Of a DNA stretch of 46,322 bases, positions 14,411-23,414 are shown piece after piece. The notes beneath the pieces were generated by a model. It saw only the letters and a program-made list of their open reading frames with translations, had not been told where the DNA came from and made no database searches. Made by a program: the position numbers and the translations under genes. The stretch is from Xanthobacteraceae bacterium (GTDB taxonomy: Bacteria; Pseudomonadota; Alphaproteobacteria; Rhizobiales; Xanthobacteraceae). Position 1 is the first letter of the stretch; the number at the start of each line of letters is the position of its first letter. Location: positions 1-46,322 of the forward strand of contig JASHPU010000247.1 of assembly GCA_030037885.1 (NCBI GenBank), read 5' to 3'.

Positions 14411-15727
14411 ATGAGTGACGCGGCGCAAAGCGAAGTTTTGAGCGCGGTTCGCGACGGCACCGCCGCGATCCGGCGGCGGCACGTCATTTATGTCTCAGGC
14501 TACGATCCGCGCGGCGCGCAGAGTTTTTTCGACCTGATGCGCCGGACTTGCGAAAAGTTTTGCCGTTTGTGGCCGATCGCGGCGACCCTGCGCGTAGCCG
14601 AGGAGTCGGAGGAGTTCGCGCGCTGGCAGCTCGATCTGCACGGGGCAGGCGGCGCGGCCGGCACGGATTGGCAGGTCGCGACGCGCTACGATTTCCTGCG
14701 CATGGAAAATTTCATCCGCGCCGACATGGCGCAGCCGACGCTGCGGCAATTTTGGCGCGGGCTCGCCTGGTACGCGGACGACCTCGTCAGCGGCGCGCAG
14801 TTTCGTATTTTTCGCGCCGCATGGCGCTTCGCGCTGCATCTGCTGTACTTTCAGCTGTTGATCGCGGCGTGGGCTGTGGCGGCGGTGCTGGTCGGGCTCG
14901 CGGCCGGCCGCATGCTCGCCGATGATCTTGGTCTGCCGCTTGCCGCGATCGTCATCATCGCCGTCGCGGCGGGCGTGGCGACGGCGTTTGCGCTGCGCCC
15001 GTTGGCCGGGCGCTGGCGGGTGGTGCAGATCGCGTCCTGCTGGTCGACCTTGCGCCGGTTCGGCCGCGGCCGCCGGACCTGGATCGATCATATCGTCGAA
15101 ATTGGCGCCCAGCGCCTCGTCGCCGCCGCGCGCGCGAATGGGGCCGATGAGCTGGCACTGGTCGGCCATTCCACCGGCGGCGCCGTGGCCTGCGCGATCA
15201 TGGCGCGCGCCGTCGAGCTCGATCCTGAACTCGGCCGTCACGGACCGCGCGTCGTGCTGCTGACCCTCGGTTCGGTGATGCCCGCGGTGGCCCTGCATCC
15301 GGCCGCGCAAAAAATGCGCGGCATCGTCGCGCGTCTTGCCGCAGCGCCGACCATCGTCTGGATCGACTGCCAGTCGCGCAAGGACGTGATGTGCTTTGCC
15401 AATTTCGATCCGGTCGCGGGCATCGGCCTCAAACCAGCCGGCGCGGCGCGCGGCAATCCGCTGCTCTGGCGCATCAGCTTCAAAGAAATGATCGCGCCGG
15501 AAGACTACGACCGCTTCCGCTGGAGCCACTTTCGTGTCCATTATCAGTACATCATGGCCGGCGATCGCCCGGCGCCGTACGATTACGTGTTGCTGATAGG
15601 GGGACCCATGCCGATCGCCGCATGGCCGCAGCGCGACCGCGAATTTTTCGCGGCGTTTCGCCATGCCGCGGCGGCCGGGCCGACTCGCCACCGGCGCGAT
15701 GCAAAGATGGTCGGCGCCGCTCCATGA
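14411..15727 (+). CDS. Membrane-anchored alpha/beta-hydrolase-like protein
   Basis: A 438-residue protein. The N-terminal part (RHVIYVSGYDPRGAQSFF) has the strand and turn expected of an oxyanion-hole region. About residues 138-198 hold two transmembrane helices (LLIAAWAVAAVLVGLAAG and LAAIVIIAVAAGVATAFA). The catalytic-type nucleophile elbow follows as LVGHSTGGAVA (about residue 255), matching G-x-S-x-G. Histidines near RWSHFRVHYQYI may complete a triad. The family is not one I can name. It starts a tight three-gene operon with a methyltransferase (ATGA overlap) and a cytochrome P450, suggesting work on a membrane-associated lipid-like substrate. Confidence 0.72.
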   Translation: MSDAAQSEVLSAVRDGTAAIRRRHVIYVSGYDPRGAQSFFDLMRRTCEKFCRLWPIAATLRVAEESEEFARWQLDLHGAGGAAGTDWQVATRYDFLRMENFIRADMAQPTLRQFWRGLAWYADDLVSGAQFRIFRAAWRFALHLLYFQLLIAAWAVAAVLVGLAAGRMLADDLGLPLAAIVIIAVAAGVATAFALRPLAGRWRVVQIASCWSTLRRFGRGRRTWIDHIVEIGAQRLVAAARANGADELALVGHSTGGAVACAIMARAVELDPELGRHGPRVVLLTLGSVMPAVALHPAAQKMRGIVARLAAAPTIVWIDCQSRKDVMCFANFDPVAGIGLKPAGAARGNPLLWRISFKEMIAPEDYDRFRWSHFRVHYQYIMAGDRPAPYDYVLLIGGPMPIAAWPQRDREFFAAFRHAAAAGPTRHRRDAKMVGAAP

Positions 15728-16458
15728 GCCTGGCGCGCCGTCTCGAGCCGGAGCTGCTCGATCAATTGCCGGCCGACGATCCGCGGGCGATGCGCTCGCG
15801 GCGCGACCTCAAACGCATCAACGGCTTCATGGCGAACGCCCGCGCCATGGCGGCGGCGCTGCGCGCCGGCGCCGGCGCCGCCGGGCGGCAGCCGCGCACC
15901 ATCGTCGATCTCGGCTCGGGCGACGGCCAGGCCATGCTGCGCGTGGCGCGTCGCCTCGCGCCGCATTTTGGCCGCGAGGCGACCGTGATCCTGCAGGACC
16001 GGCAAAACATCGTCAGCGCGGCGACCCGCGAGGCGTTCGCTGCCTTGGGTTGGCGCGCCGAAACGGTCAGCGCCGACGTGTTCGAATTTCTTGATCGCTC
16101 GATGCCGATCGACGCCATCACCGCCAATCTGTTTCTGCACCATTTCACCGGCGCGCAATTGACGCGGCTGTTCGCCGGCGCGGCGAAGCTCGCCCCGCTG
16201 TTCGTCGCCTGCGAACCGCGCCGCGTGAAATTCGTGGTCGAAACGAGCCGGCTGTTGTGGCTCGCCGGCTGCAACGACGTGTCCGTGCATGATGCGGTGA
16301 CCAGCGCGCGCGCCGGATTTGTCGGCCGCGAGTTATCCGCATTGTGGCCGGCGCCGGCCGAACAAGCCGACGGCTGGCACTTGCAGGAGCGGCCGGCGGC
16401 GTTGTTCACGCATTTATTTGCGGCGCGGCGCCTGGGCGCGGCACGACCGCCGAGCTGA
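15724..16458 (+). CDS. SAM-dependent methyltransferase
   Basis: A 244-residue class I methyltransferase. Motif I is TIVDLGSGDGQAMLRVARRL, followed by VILQDRQNIVSAA (motif II region) and IDAITANLFLHHFTGAQL (motif IV and following helix), the last being typical of enzymes acting on polyketide, quinone or lipid phenols. Its ATG overlaps the stop of the hydrolase, and the P450 gene starts five bases after its stop. The substrate is unknown, and likely an intermediate of this small operon. Confidence 0.82.
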   Translation: MSLARRLEPELLDQLPADDPRAMRSRRDLKRINGFMANARAMAAALRAGAGAAGRQPRTIVDLGSGDGQAMLRVARRLAPHFGREATVILQDRQNIVSAATREAFAALGWRAETVSADVFEFLDRSMPIDAITANLFLHHFTGAQLTRLFAGAAKLAPLFVACEPRRVKFVVETSRLLWLAGCNDVSVHDAVTSARAGFVGRELSALWPAPAEQADGWHLQERPAALFTHLFAARRLGAARPPS

Positions 16459-16463
16459 AAGTC

Positions 16464-17918
16464 ATGCCGGTCAGCGCCGAGAAGCCTTTGCCCCCAGCAA
16501 ACGCGCCGCCGGCCCGGCTGACCGGCCTTGCCGCGTTGCGTTTAGGCTTCGACTTCGCGCGCGAGCCGCTGATCGCGACGCGGCGCGCGCACGAGAGGTT
16601 CGGTCCGTTCGTGATGCTCGACGAGGCGTTGCCGCTGGTGCGGGTGAAGCGCACCGTCATGCTCGGCGTGCCGCTGGTGCTGGCGGCGGGCGCCGCGTTC
16701 CACGCCGAGCTGTTGTCCGACACCGACACCTGGCGCGGCGTCAGTCTTCTGCCCGGCGGACCGCGCGGCTCGGCGGCGCGCCGCATCGGGTCGGGACTGA
16801 CGCGGCTGACCGGTGACGCGCATGCGCATTACCGCAAGCTGGTGCTGCAGCCGCTGCGGCGCGGTCATGTCGAAGGTTTGGCGGCGCGCATGGCGCGGCT
16901 TGCCGAGGCCGAGGTCGCCTCGTGGCCGCTCGGCGAAGCGATCGATCTTTGGGACTATGTGCGCCGCGTCATGCGCAAGCTCGCGCTCGATTTGCTGTTC
17001 GGCGGCGAGGACGAGCAGAGCCGCGCCATTGCCGACCTGGTCAGCGCCTTGATGGAGCGCAAATGGGGCGCCGGGGCCTCGGCGCTGCCGCTCAACCTGC
17101 CCTTCACCTCCTACGGCCGAATCGTGCGTGATGCCGCCGCGCTCGAACGGCGTATGCTCGCATGGGTCGCCGAAAAACGCGGCCGGCCCGATGCGCGCGA
17201 CCTCGCCGCGATCATCGTCAACAGCGCCGGCACCGACGGCCGTCCGCCCGACGACGCGGCGATCGTCGGTCAATTGGCGTCGCTGTTTGCTGCTTCTTCG
17301 GAGGCGAGCCAAAGCGCGCTGACCTGGACGCTGCTTCTGCTCATCGCCCATCCGCGTATTGCCGCCGACCTGCAGGAGGAAATCGGGCAGAAGCTCGGCG
17401 CCGGCGCGCCGGCGCTCGAACGCGCAGCCGAGCTGCCCTACCTCGATGCGGTGGTGAAGGAATCCATGCGTCTGTTGCCGCCGGTGCCGATCCAGATGCG
17501 GGTCGCGCAACGCGATACGACGATCGCCGGACATGCGGTGCCGAAGGACAGCCGCGTCATGCTCAACACGTTTCTCACCAACCGCGCCGGCGAACTGTAC
17601 CCGGAGGCCGACGTGTTTCGGCCCGAGCGCTGGGCGACGATCGCGCCGAGCATGTTCGAATTTCCGGTATTCAGCGCCGGCCCGCATGCCTGCCCCGGCT
17701 ATTGGTTCGGCTCGCTCGCGGTGAAAATCGCGCTCGCCGCCATCCTCACGCGCTGCCGCATCGAGCTGCCGTCTGATGCCCGCGTCGATTACGCCGTGCA
17801 GCCGACGTTCCGGCCGCGGCGCCGCCTCGCCGTCATCCTGCGCCGCGCCGACGACGGCAAGCCGGCGGCGATCCGGGTCGCCGGCACCATCCGCCATCTG
17901 GTGCGATTTCCGCACTGA
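16464..17918 (+). CDS. Cytochrome P450 with atypical I-helix
   Basis: A 484-residue P450 monooxygenase-like protein. The K-helix ExxR is KESMRL, the PERF-like segment FRPERW, and the heme-binding loop FSAGPHACPGYWFG, with the axial Cys in the FxxGxxxCxG pattern. The I-helix oxygen-activation motif, usually AGxETT, is ASSEAS here: the acid is kept but the conserved Thr is Ala and the Gly is Ser. Such changes occur in P450s with unusual chemistry or that use peroxide. No ferredoxin or reductase gene is nearby. It is third in the hydrolase-methyltransferase-P450 operon. Confidence 0.87.
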   Translation: MPVSAEKPLPPANAPPARLTGLAALRLGFDFAREPLIATRRAHERFGPFVMLDEALPLVRVKRTVMLGVPLVLAAGAAFHAELLSDTDTWRGVSLLPGGPRGSAARRIGSGLTRLTGDAHAHYRKLVLQPLRRGHVEGLAARMARLAEAEVASWPLGEAIDLWDYVRRVMRKLALDLLFGGEDEQSRAIADLVSALMERKWGAGASALPLNLPFTSYGRIVRDAAALERRMLAWVAEKRGRPDARDLAAIIVNSAGTDGRPPDDAAIVGQLASLFAASSEASQSALTWTLLLLIAHPRIAADLQEEIGQKLGAGAPALERAAELPYLDAVVKESMRLLPPVPIQMRVAQRDTTIAGHAVPKDSRVMLNTFLTNRAGELYPEADVFRPERWATIAPSMFEFPVFSAGPHACPGYWFGSLAVKIALAAILTRCRIELPSDARVDYAVQPTFRPRRRLAVILRRADDGKPAAIRVAGTIRHLVRFPH

Positions 17919-18077
17919 CTGCCGCGGCGTAACGCCGCGCGCACCGGCTATCCGCCGGCATCGTTTCGGCTCCCCACGCGTTCGTCAAAATCTGCTATTC
18001 TGAAAGGCAACCAAGGCGCCCACGACAGCGACCGCGACGCGCCAACAAACAATGGTCGCGACCAGGGAGGTCAGCAC

Positions 18078-19040
18078 ATGAAAAGGCTGTGTCTCGTTGT
18101 TGCTGCTGCCGCGGCTTTGCTGTTCGGCCACGCGGTCTTCGCCGCCACCGACTATCCGACGCGGCCGATCACCATAGTCAATCCGTTCGGCGCCGGCAGC
18201 GCCAGCGACACGCTGTGCCGCATCATCGCCGACAAGCTCGGCCCGGCGCTCGGCCAGCCCATCGTGGTCGAGGATCGGCCGGGCGCCGACGGCGCCTTGT
18301 CCGCCGAGTACGTGCATCATCAATCGGCCGACGGCTATATGCTGTTGATGGCGACCAACTCGCCGCTGTCCGCCGATCCGTTCATCCACACGGTGCACTA
18401 CGATGCGGTGAAGGATTTTACGCCGGTCACGCGGGTCGGCAGCTTCACTCTGATGCTGGTGGTCAATCCCAAGCTGCCCATACACTCCGTCAAGGAGCTG
18501 GTCGCATACGCCAAGGCCAATCCCGGTAAGCTGTCGATCGCCAGCGGCAACACCGCCGGTATCGTCGGCGGCTACACGCTGACCACATGGGCGGACATCA
18601 ACATGGTGCACGTGCCGTACAAGACCACCGGGCCGGCGCTGGAGGACATCATGGCCGGCCGCATCTCGATGATGTTCGCCGACTTCACCACCGCCATGCC
18701 GCACGTGCAATCGGGCACGCTGCGCCCGTTGGCGATCTCGCGCATCAAACGCAGCAAGCTCTACCCCGATCTGCCGACCATGGATGAAGCCGGCATCAAG
18801 GGTTTCAACCTCGACGCCTGGGCCGGCCTCGTGGCGCCGGCCGGCACGCCGCCGGACGTCGTCGCCAAGCTCAACGGCGCTTTGCGCAAGGTCATCGACA
18901 GCCCGGACGTGCAGGCGAAATTCAAGACCATCGGCTTCGAAGGCTTCTCCTCGACGCCCGAGGAACTCGGCGATTACATCAAGACCGAGCTCGCCGCCTG
19001 GAAGAAGATGGTCGATGACGCCGGCATCAAGCCGGATTAA
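18078..19040 (+). CDS. Bug-family (TctC) periplasmic substrate-binding protein
   Basis: A 320-residue secreted solute-binding protein of the Bug/TctC family, which bind carboxylates and related small acids. The signal peptide is MKRLCLVVAAAAALLFGHAV with cleavage near VFAAT; the hallmark N-terminal YPTRPITIVNPFGAGSASD and the VVEDRPGADG motif follow. GGGAGGT precedes the ATG. No TctA/TctB membrane genes are adjacent, as is usual for the many orphan Bug proteins of this group, so the ligand and the transporter it serves are unknown. Confidence 0.9.
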   Translation: MKRLCLVVAAAAALLFGHAVFAATDYPTRPITIVNPFGAGSASDTLCRIIADKLGPALGQPIVVEDRPGADGALSAEYVHHQSADGYMLLMATNSPLSADPFIHTVHYDAVKDFTPVTRVGSFTLMLVVNPKLPIHSVKELVAYAKANPGKLSIASGNTAGIVGGYTLTTWADINMVHVPYKTTGPALEDIMAGRISMMFADFTTAMPHVQSGTLRPLAISRIKRSKLYPDLPTMDEAGIKGFNLDAWAGLVAPAGTPPDVVAKLNGALRKVIDSPDVQAKFKTIGFEGFSSTPEELGDYIKTELAAWKKMVDDAGIKPD

Positions 19041-19061
19041 GGCGGCGGCACGCAGCGCTCG

Positions 19062-19212
19062 TTATACGGAATCCGGGTGATCGCTTCGGTTCGTCATTCC
19101 GGATCGCCGCGAAGCGGCGAGTCCGGAATCCATAATCCCTGCGCTGGGGTTATGGATTCCGGGTTCCTCGCTTCGCTCGGCCCCGGAATGACGAATCAAT
19201 CACCCGTATACG
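19062..19212. repeat. Expanded nested palindrome, family A
   Basis: A core like family A (GTCATTCCGGATCGCCGCGA to CCGGAATGAC) is enlarged by an inner hairpin (GGATTCCGGGTTCC region with CCATAATCCCTGCGC). It is framed by an outer inverted pair, ATACGGAATCCGGGTGAT and ATCACCCGTATAC. It fills the gap between two convergent binding-protein genes. Confidence 0.75.
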
Positions 19213-19215
19213 GTA

Positions 19216-20367
19216 TTATTCTCCGGTCTTGATGCGCGTCCAGAGCCGGTTGATCAGGCGCTGCGTCTTCTGGCCGTGCGCGATGATGGTGAAGAGCTTC
19301 GCCATGGTGGCGGCGTCCGGATAGATGGCGCGGTCGTTGCGGATCGCAGGCTCGATCAGGTCGCTCGGCCGGTCGCCGTCGGCGTAGGATACGAAATTGG
19401 TGTTGCGCGCCGCGATTTTCGGATCGAGCAGATAATTGATCAGCTCGTGCGCGGCGGCGACATGCGGCGCATCCTTGGGGATGGCCATGTTGTCGAACCA
19501 CAGCGGCGCCCCCTCCTGCGGAATGACGTAATCGATGGCGATGCCGCTGTTGGCGGCGGCCGCGCGCTTCTCCGCCTGCCTGACGTCGCCCGAAAAGCCC
19601 AGCGCCAGGCAAATCTCGCCGGTCGCCAGCGCATTGATGTATTCCGAGGAATGAAACTTGCGCACGGAGGGCCTGATCTTCATCAAAAGGTCGGCGGCCT
19701 TCTGCAGATCGCCCGGCGCGCTCGAATTGGGATCGAGGCCAAGGTAATGCAGCGCCGCGGTCATGACGTCGTCGGAAGAATCGAGCAGATGCACGCCGCA
19801 ATCCTTGAACTTGGCGACCTGGTCCGGCGCGAAAATGGTGCTCCAGCTGTCGATTGCGGCGCCCGGCCCGAGGATTTTTTGCACCGCCTTGACGTTGAAG
19901 CCGATGCCGGTCGTGCCCCACATGTAATTGACGGCGTAGCGGTTGCCCGGATCGTAGGCGGCGAGGCGCGAAGCGATGTCCGGCCAAACGTGCACGAGAT
20001 TGGGCAGCTTCGATTTGTCGAGCGGCTGAAAGATGCCGGCGGCGATCTCGCGGGCCAAGAAATAACCGGTCGGCATCACGACGTCGTAGCCGGACTGACC
20101 GGCAAGGAGTTTGGCCTCCAGCGTGTCGCTTGAGTCGAACGTATCGTAGCGTACGGCGATGCCGGTCTTTTTGGTGAAGTCGTCGAGCACCGCCGGATCG
20201 ACGTAGTCCGACCAGTTGTAAAAATTCACCGCCCGCGCCGCTTCGCCGCGCGCACCGGCGGCCGCGGCGGCAACGACAACAAGCACGATGGCCGAGGCGA
20301 CAACGGCCGGCCAGGACCGGGCGCCGGCGATCAGCGCCTTGGCCGGCGAATATCGCGATGCCGGCAT
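19216..20367 (-). CDS. Periplasmic polyamine-type binding protein (PotF/PotD-like)
   Basis: A 383-residue extracellular solute-binding protein of the spermidine/putrescine group. After a long N-terminal signal region (about 45 residues, ending ARGEAARA), the mature start VNFYNWSDYVDPAVLDDF is diagnostic of PotF-like proteins, as are YDVVMPTGYFLA and VNYMWGTTGIGFN. No ATPase or permease genes follow, so it is an orphan. It starts six bases after the rhodanese stop and is probably co-transcribed with it. The ligand could be putrescine or another amine. Confidence 0.9.
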   Translation of the reverse strand: MPASRYSPAKALIAGARSWPAVVASAIVLVVVAAAAAGARGEAARAVNFYNWSDYVDPAVLDDFTKKTGIAVRYDTFDSSDTLEAKLLAGQSGYDVVMPTGYFLAREIAAGIFQPLDKSKLPNLVHVWPDIASRLAAYDPGNRYAVNYMWGTTGIGFNVKAVQKILGPGAAIDSWSTIFAPDQVAKFKDCGVHLLDSSDDVMTAALHYLGLDPNSSAPGDLQKAADLLMKIRPSVRKFHSSEYINALATGEICLALGFSGDVRQAEKRAAAANSGIAIDYVIPQEGAPLWFDNMAIPKDAPHVAAAHELINYLLDPKIAARNTNFVSYADGDRPSDLIEPAIRNDRAIYPDAATMAKLFTIIAHGQKTQRLINRLWTRIKTGE

Positions 20368-20373
20368 CGAAAC

Positions 20374-20709
20374 TCAGGTCTCGGTGGGCAGGCCCGCCGC
20401 CTTCCAGGCCAAAATGCCGCCGGCGAGATGCGAGCCGTAGGCAAAACCGTGCTCCTGAGCGGCGAGCGACGCCGTCACCGAGCGGCGGCCGGAGCGGCAG
20501 GCGAACACGACCTCGCGTCCTTGCGGCGCCGGGATGGCGGCGGCATCGAATGCGGACAGCGGCAGCAGCACCGAATCCGGAAAGCGCTCGAGCGCCGTCT
20601 CGTTGGGCTCGCGCACGTCGACCAGAACCATGCGGCCTTCGGCGAGGCCGCGCGCCACTTCGGCCGGCGTGAGATCACGCACGCGCGGTCCTGCAGCTTG
20701 CTCCGACAT
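20374..20709 (-). CDS. Rhodanese-like sulfurtransferase
   Basis: A 111-residue single rhodanese domain. The active-site loop is FACRSGRRSV with the persulfide-carrying Cys, and the N-terminal CH2A-like motif is VLVDVREPNE. The C-terminal motif LAGGILAWKAAGLP is complete. It is cytosolic, with no signal peptide. GGGGAAA lies a few bases before the ATG. Single-domain rhodaneses carry sulfane sulfur or relay thiosulfate; here it heads a two-gene operon with a polyamine-type binding protein, an uncommon pairing. It is divergent from the Na/Pi transporter. Confidence 0.88.
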   Translation of the reverse strand: MSEQAAGPRVRDLTPAEVARGLAEGRMVLVDVREPNETALERFPDSVLLPLSAFDAAAIPAPQGREVVFACRSGRRSVTASLAAQEHGFAYGSHLAGGILAWKAAGLPTET

Positions 20710-20856
20710 GGTCCGTTTCCCCGTAGTGGAAAGTCCGCAAGACACACTTGCGCCGGCCGCGATGAGATTCAAGGGGCTTGAACCTTTTTTACTTGACATC
20801 CGTTTTATCGAGCGCAGGAGGAATTTGGCGCAAAACATTCGCGGCATGTCCGGTCC

Positions 20857-22548
20857 ATGGCAACATTCGTCCTTCTCGACCTCATGGGTGGCGTGGCCTT
20901 GCTGCTGTGGGGCCTGCACATGGTCCGCAGCGGCATCCTGCGCGCGTTCGGCACCGACCTGCGCTATGTGCTGTCCAAGGCGCTCGCCAATCGCTTTGCG
21001 GCCTTCACCGCCGGGCTCGGCCTGACGGCGCTTCTGCAAAGCAGCACGGCGACCGCGCTGATGACCGCCTCGTTCGCCTCCGAAGGCCTGGTCGGACTGG
21101 TTCCCGCGCTCGCCATCATGCTGGGCGCCAATGTCGGCACCACGCTGATCGTCCAGGTGCTGTCGTTCAACGTGACGCTGGCGGCGCCGTTCCTGTTCAT
21201 CGCCGGCGTGATCGCGTTTCAGAGCGGCGCCGGCGCCAGGACCAAAAATCTGGGCCGGATGGCGATCGGCTTCGGCCTGATGCTGCTGGCGCTGCATACG
21301 CTGATCGACACTTTGGCGCCCGCGGAAAATGCTCCGGCGGTGAAAGTGCTGCTCGGCGCCATCGCCGACGATCCGGTCTTGTGCATCATGATCGGTGCCG
21401 CGCTCACCTGGGCGGCGCATTCGAGCGTGGCCATCGTGCTCCTGGTCATGTCGCTGGCCTATTCGCAGTTCATCGGCCCGGCGCCGACCATCGCCTTCGT
21501 GCTGGGCGCCAATCTCGGCACCGCCGTCAATCCGCTCATCGAGGCCGCGCGGCGCGACGATCCGGCGAGCTATCGCCTGCCGCTTGGAAACCTGCTGAAC
21601 CGCTTGGTCGGCGTGGCGCTGGCGGTGCTGCTGCTGCAGCCGATCGCGGCGGGCATGGCGGCGCTGCAGCCCAATCCGGCGAAAATGGCCGCCGAATTTC
21701 ACATCTTCTTCAACGCCGCCCTGGCGTTGGCGTTCATCGGATTGCTCGACCCGATCGCCGCAGCGTTGCAATGGGCGCTGCCGGCGCGTAGCGCCACGCC
21801 AAACGCCGCGACGCCGCGCTATCTCGACGACAGCGCGCTCGACACCCCGACGCTGGCGCTTGCCAACGCCGCCCGCGAGACGCTGCGCATGAGCGACATC
21901 GTCGAGACCATGCTGCAACAGATCATGACCGCGCTGATGACCGACAATCGCAGCCTGGTGAACGAAGTCTCGCGCATGGACAATGTCGTCGACCGTCTGC
22001 ACGAAGCGATCAAGCTCTACGTCACCAAGGTCACGCGCGGCAGCCTCGAGGAAAGCGAGGGGCGCCGCGCCATGGAAATCATCTCATATGCCATCAACCT
22101 GGAGCACGTCGGCGACATCATCGACAGAAACCTGTGCGAAGTCGCAGCGAAGAAGATCAGGCGCCGGCTGAAATTCTCGGACGACGGCGCGGCGGAATTG
22201 ATCGCTTTCCACAAGCGCGTGGTCGACAGTTTCAAGGTTGCGTGTGTGGTGTTCATGTCCGCCGACGTGGCGCAGGCGCGCAAGCTCATCGCCGAGAAAG
22301 CCGACCTGCGCGCCGCGGAGATCGCCGCCGCGGAACGGCATTTCGAGCGGCTGCGCGAAGGCCGGCCGGAAACCGTGCAGACCACGTCGCTGCATCTCGA
22401 CATCCTGCGCGACCTCAAGCGCGTTCACTCGCACATCTGCTCGGTGGCCTATTCGGTCCTGGAGGCCGCCGGCCAGATGAACGCAGCCGATATCGTCGAG
22501 AGCGATCCGATCGTCATCGCACCGCCGGCGCCATCCAACGGTCGGTAG
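20857..22548 (+). CDS. Na/Pi cotransporter family protein with PhoU-like domain
   Basis: A 563-residue inner-membrane transporter of the NptA/YjbB type. Two repeated Na/Pi modules are seen: the first has GLTALLQSSTATALM and the second GAALTWAAHSSVAIVLL, each with the paired-serine motif, in a bundle of about eight transmembrane segments up to residue 310. The remainder (about 330-560) is an alpha-helical PhoU-like domain with repeated helices (MLQQIMTALMTDN, NLEHVGDIIDRNL). The family moves phosphate with sodium, often outwards. It is monocistronic, divergent from the rhodanese gene. Confidence 0.9.
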   Translation: MATFVLLDLMGGVALLLWGLHMVRSGILRAFGTDLRYVLSKALANRFAAFTAGLGLTALLQSSTATALMTASFASEGLVGLVPALAIMLGANVGTTLIVQVLSFNVTLAAPFLFIAGVIAFQSGAGARTKNLGRMAIGFGLMLLALHTLIDTLAPAENAPAVKVLLGAIADDPVLCIMIGAALTWAAHSSVAIVLLVMSLAYSQFIGPAPTIAFVLGANLGTAVNPLIEAARRDDPASYRLPLGNLLNRLVGVALAVLLLQPIAAGMAALQPNPAKMAAEFHIFFNAALALAFIGLLDPIAAALQWALPARSATPNAATPRYLDDSALDTPTLALANAARETLRMSDIVETMLQQIMTALMTDNRSLVNEVSRMDNVVDRLHEAIKLYVTKVTRGSLEESEGRRAMEIISYAINLEHVGDIIDRNLCEVAAKKIRRRLKFSDDGAAELIAFHKRVVDSFKVACVVFMSADVAQARKLIAEKADLRAAEIAAAERHFERLREGRPETVQTTSLHLDILRDLKRVHSHICSVAYSVLEAAGQMNAADIVESDPIVIAPPAPSNGR

Positions 22549-22592
22549 CGCCAAAGAATGCCGCGTCGCCTGCCGTGCCCGACTTGGCCCGG

Positions 22593-23414
22593 TCATAGGC
22601 CCAGGTTTTCGATGCGGCCCCAGGTGCTCTTGGTGCCCCAAATGCCTTGGCGCAAGACTTCGAGCTGCACGATCTGCGAATGATCGACGAACAGATTGAC
22701 CTCGTTGCCGTAATTCTTGACGTACCATTCGAACACCGCCGGATCGGCGCCCTCGAACATCACCTTCTCGAGGCCAAGCTCGTCGACGATGCGGGCCGGC
22801 ACGTCGGTGCGCCAAGTCGCGACGTTCTCGGTGATGCCCTCGCTTTCGATCATGATCATGTCGGCCCCGGCGTCGAGCGCGCGGCGCGCCTGGGCGATGA
22901 GCCAGCCGACGTCCTTGGTGCCTTCGGCCTTAAGCTCTTCGGCTGTGGTGCTGCCGCCGGCGCCGAACTGGATGCCGAGCTCCGGCTTCGCCTTCAGCCC
23001 GGCCGCCTTCACCTTGTCGATGAGCCGCAGCAGGCTCGAGGTCGGCAGGCTGATGAAGCCGGCGGACAGTTCGATGACGTCGAAGCCGAGCGCCTTCGCC
23101 TCGGCGATGTAGCGGTCGACGGTATCCGGACCGAAGCGGATGACGTTCTCGATCCAGCCGCCGGTCGATACGTAGACGCCGTTGTCATGGGCGAGCGTGT
23201 TGAAAGCCTTGACCGCCTCGGCCGGCATCAGCGCAAACGAGCCGCCGGCATATTTGACGCCATCGATCCAGGCGCCGACGGTCTCCAACAAATCGGCAAA
23301 ATGCCGCGGACCATAGGAGCTGTAGTAAGGACCGCGGATTTCGGTGAGGCCGATCTTGCGCGGTTTTGCGGCACGGGCCGCCCGCGGGATGAAGGAAAAT
23401 GTCGTGTCGGTCAT
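22593..23414 (-). CDS. Phosphosulfolactate synthase-like protein (ComA family)
   Basis: A 273-residue TIM-barrel protein of the phosphosulfolactate synthase family. ComA adds sulfite to phosphoenolpyruvate in coenzyme M synthesis. Family blocks include TEIRGPYYSSYG, GVKYAGGSFALMP, VIELSAGFISLP and KAKPELGIQFGAGG. ComB, ComC and other coenzyme M genes are absent here, so a role in CoM is doubtful; a sulfonate or another PEP/enolate addition is possible. The ATG overlaps the stop of the MmgE/PrpD gene (ATGA), making a clear two-gene operon. GGAG lies about 9 bases upstream of the start. Confidence 0.83.
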   Translation of the reverse strand: MTDTTFSFIPRAARAAKPRKIGLTEIRGPYYSSYGPRHFADLLETVGAWIDGVKYAGGSFALMPAEAVKAFNTLAHDNGVYVSTGGWIENVIRFGPDTVDRYIAEAKALGFDVIELSAGFISLPTSSLLRLIDKVKAAGLKAKPELGIQFGAGGSTTAEELKAEGTKDVGWLIAQARRALDAGADMIMIESEGITENVATWRTDVPARIVDELGLEKVMFEGADPAVFEWYVKNYGNEVNLFVDHSQIVQLEVLRQGIWGTKSTWGRIENLGL

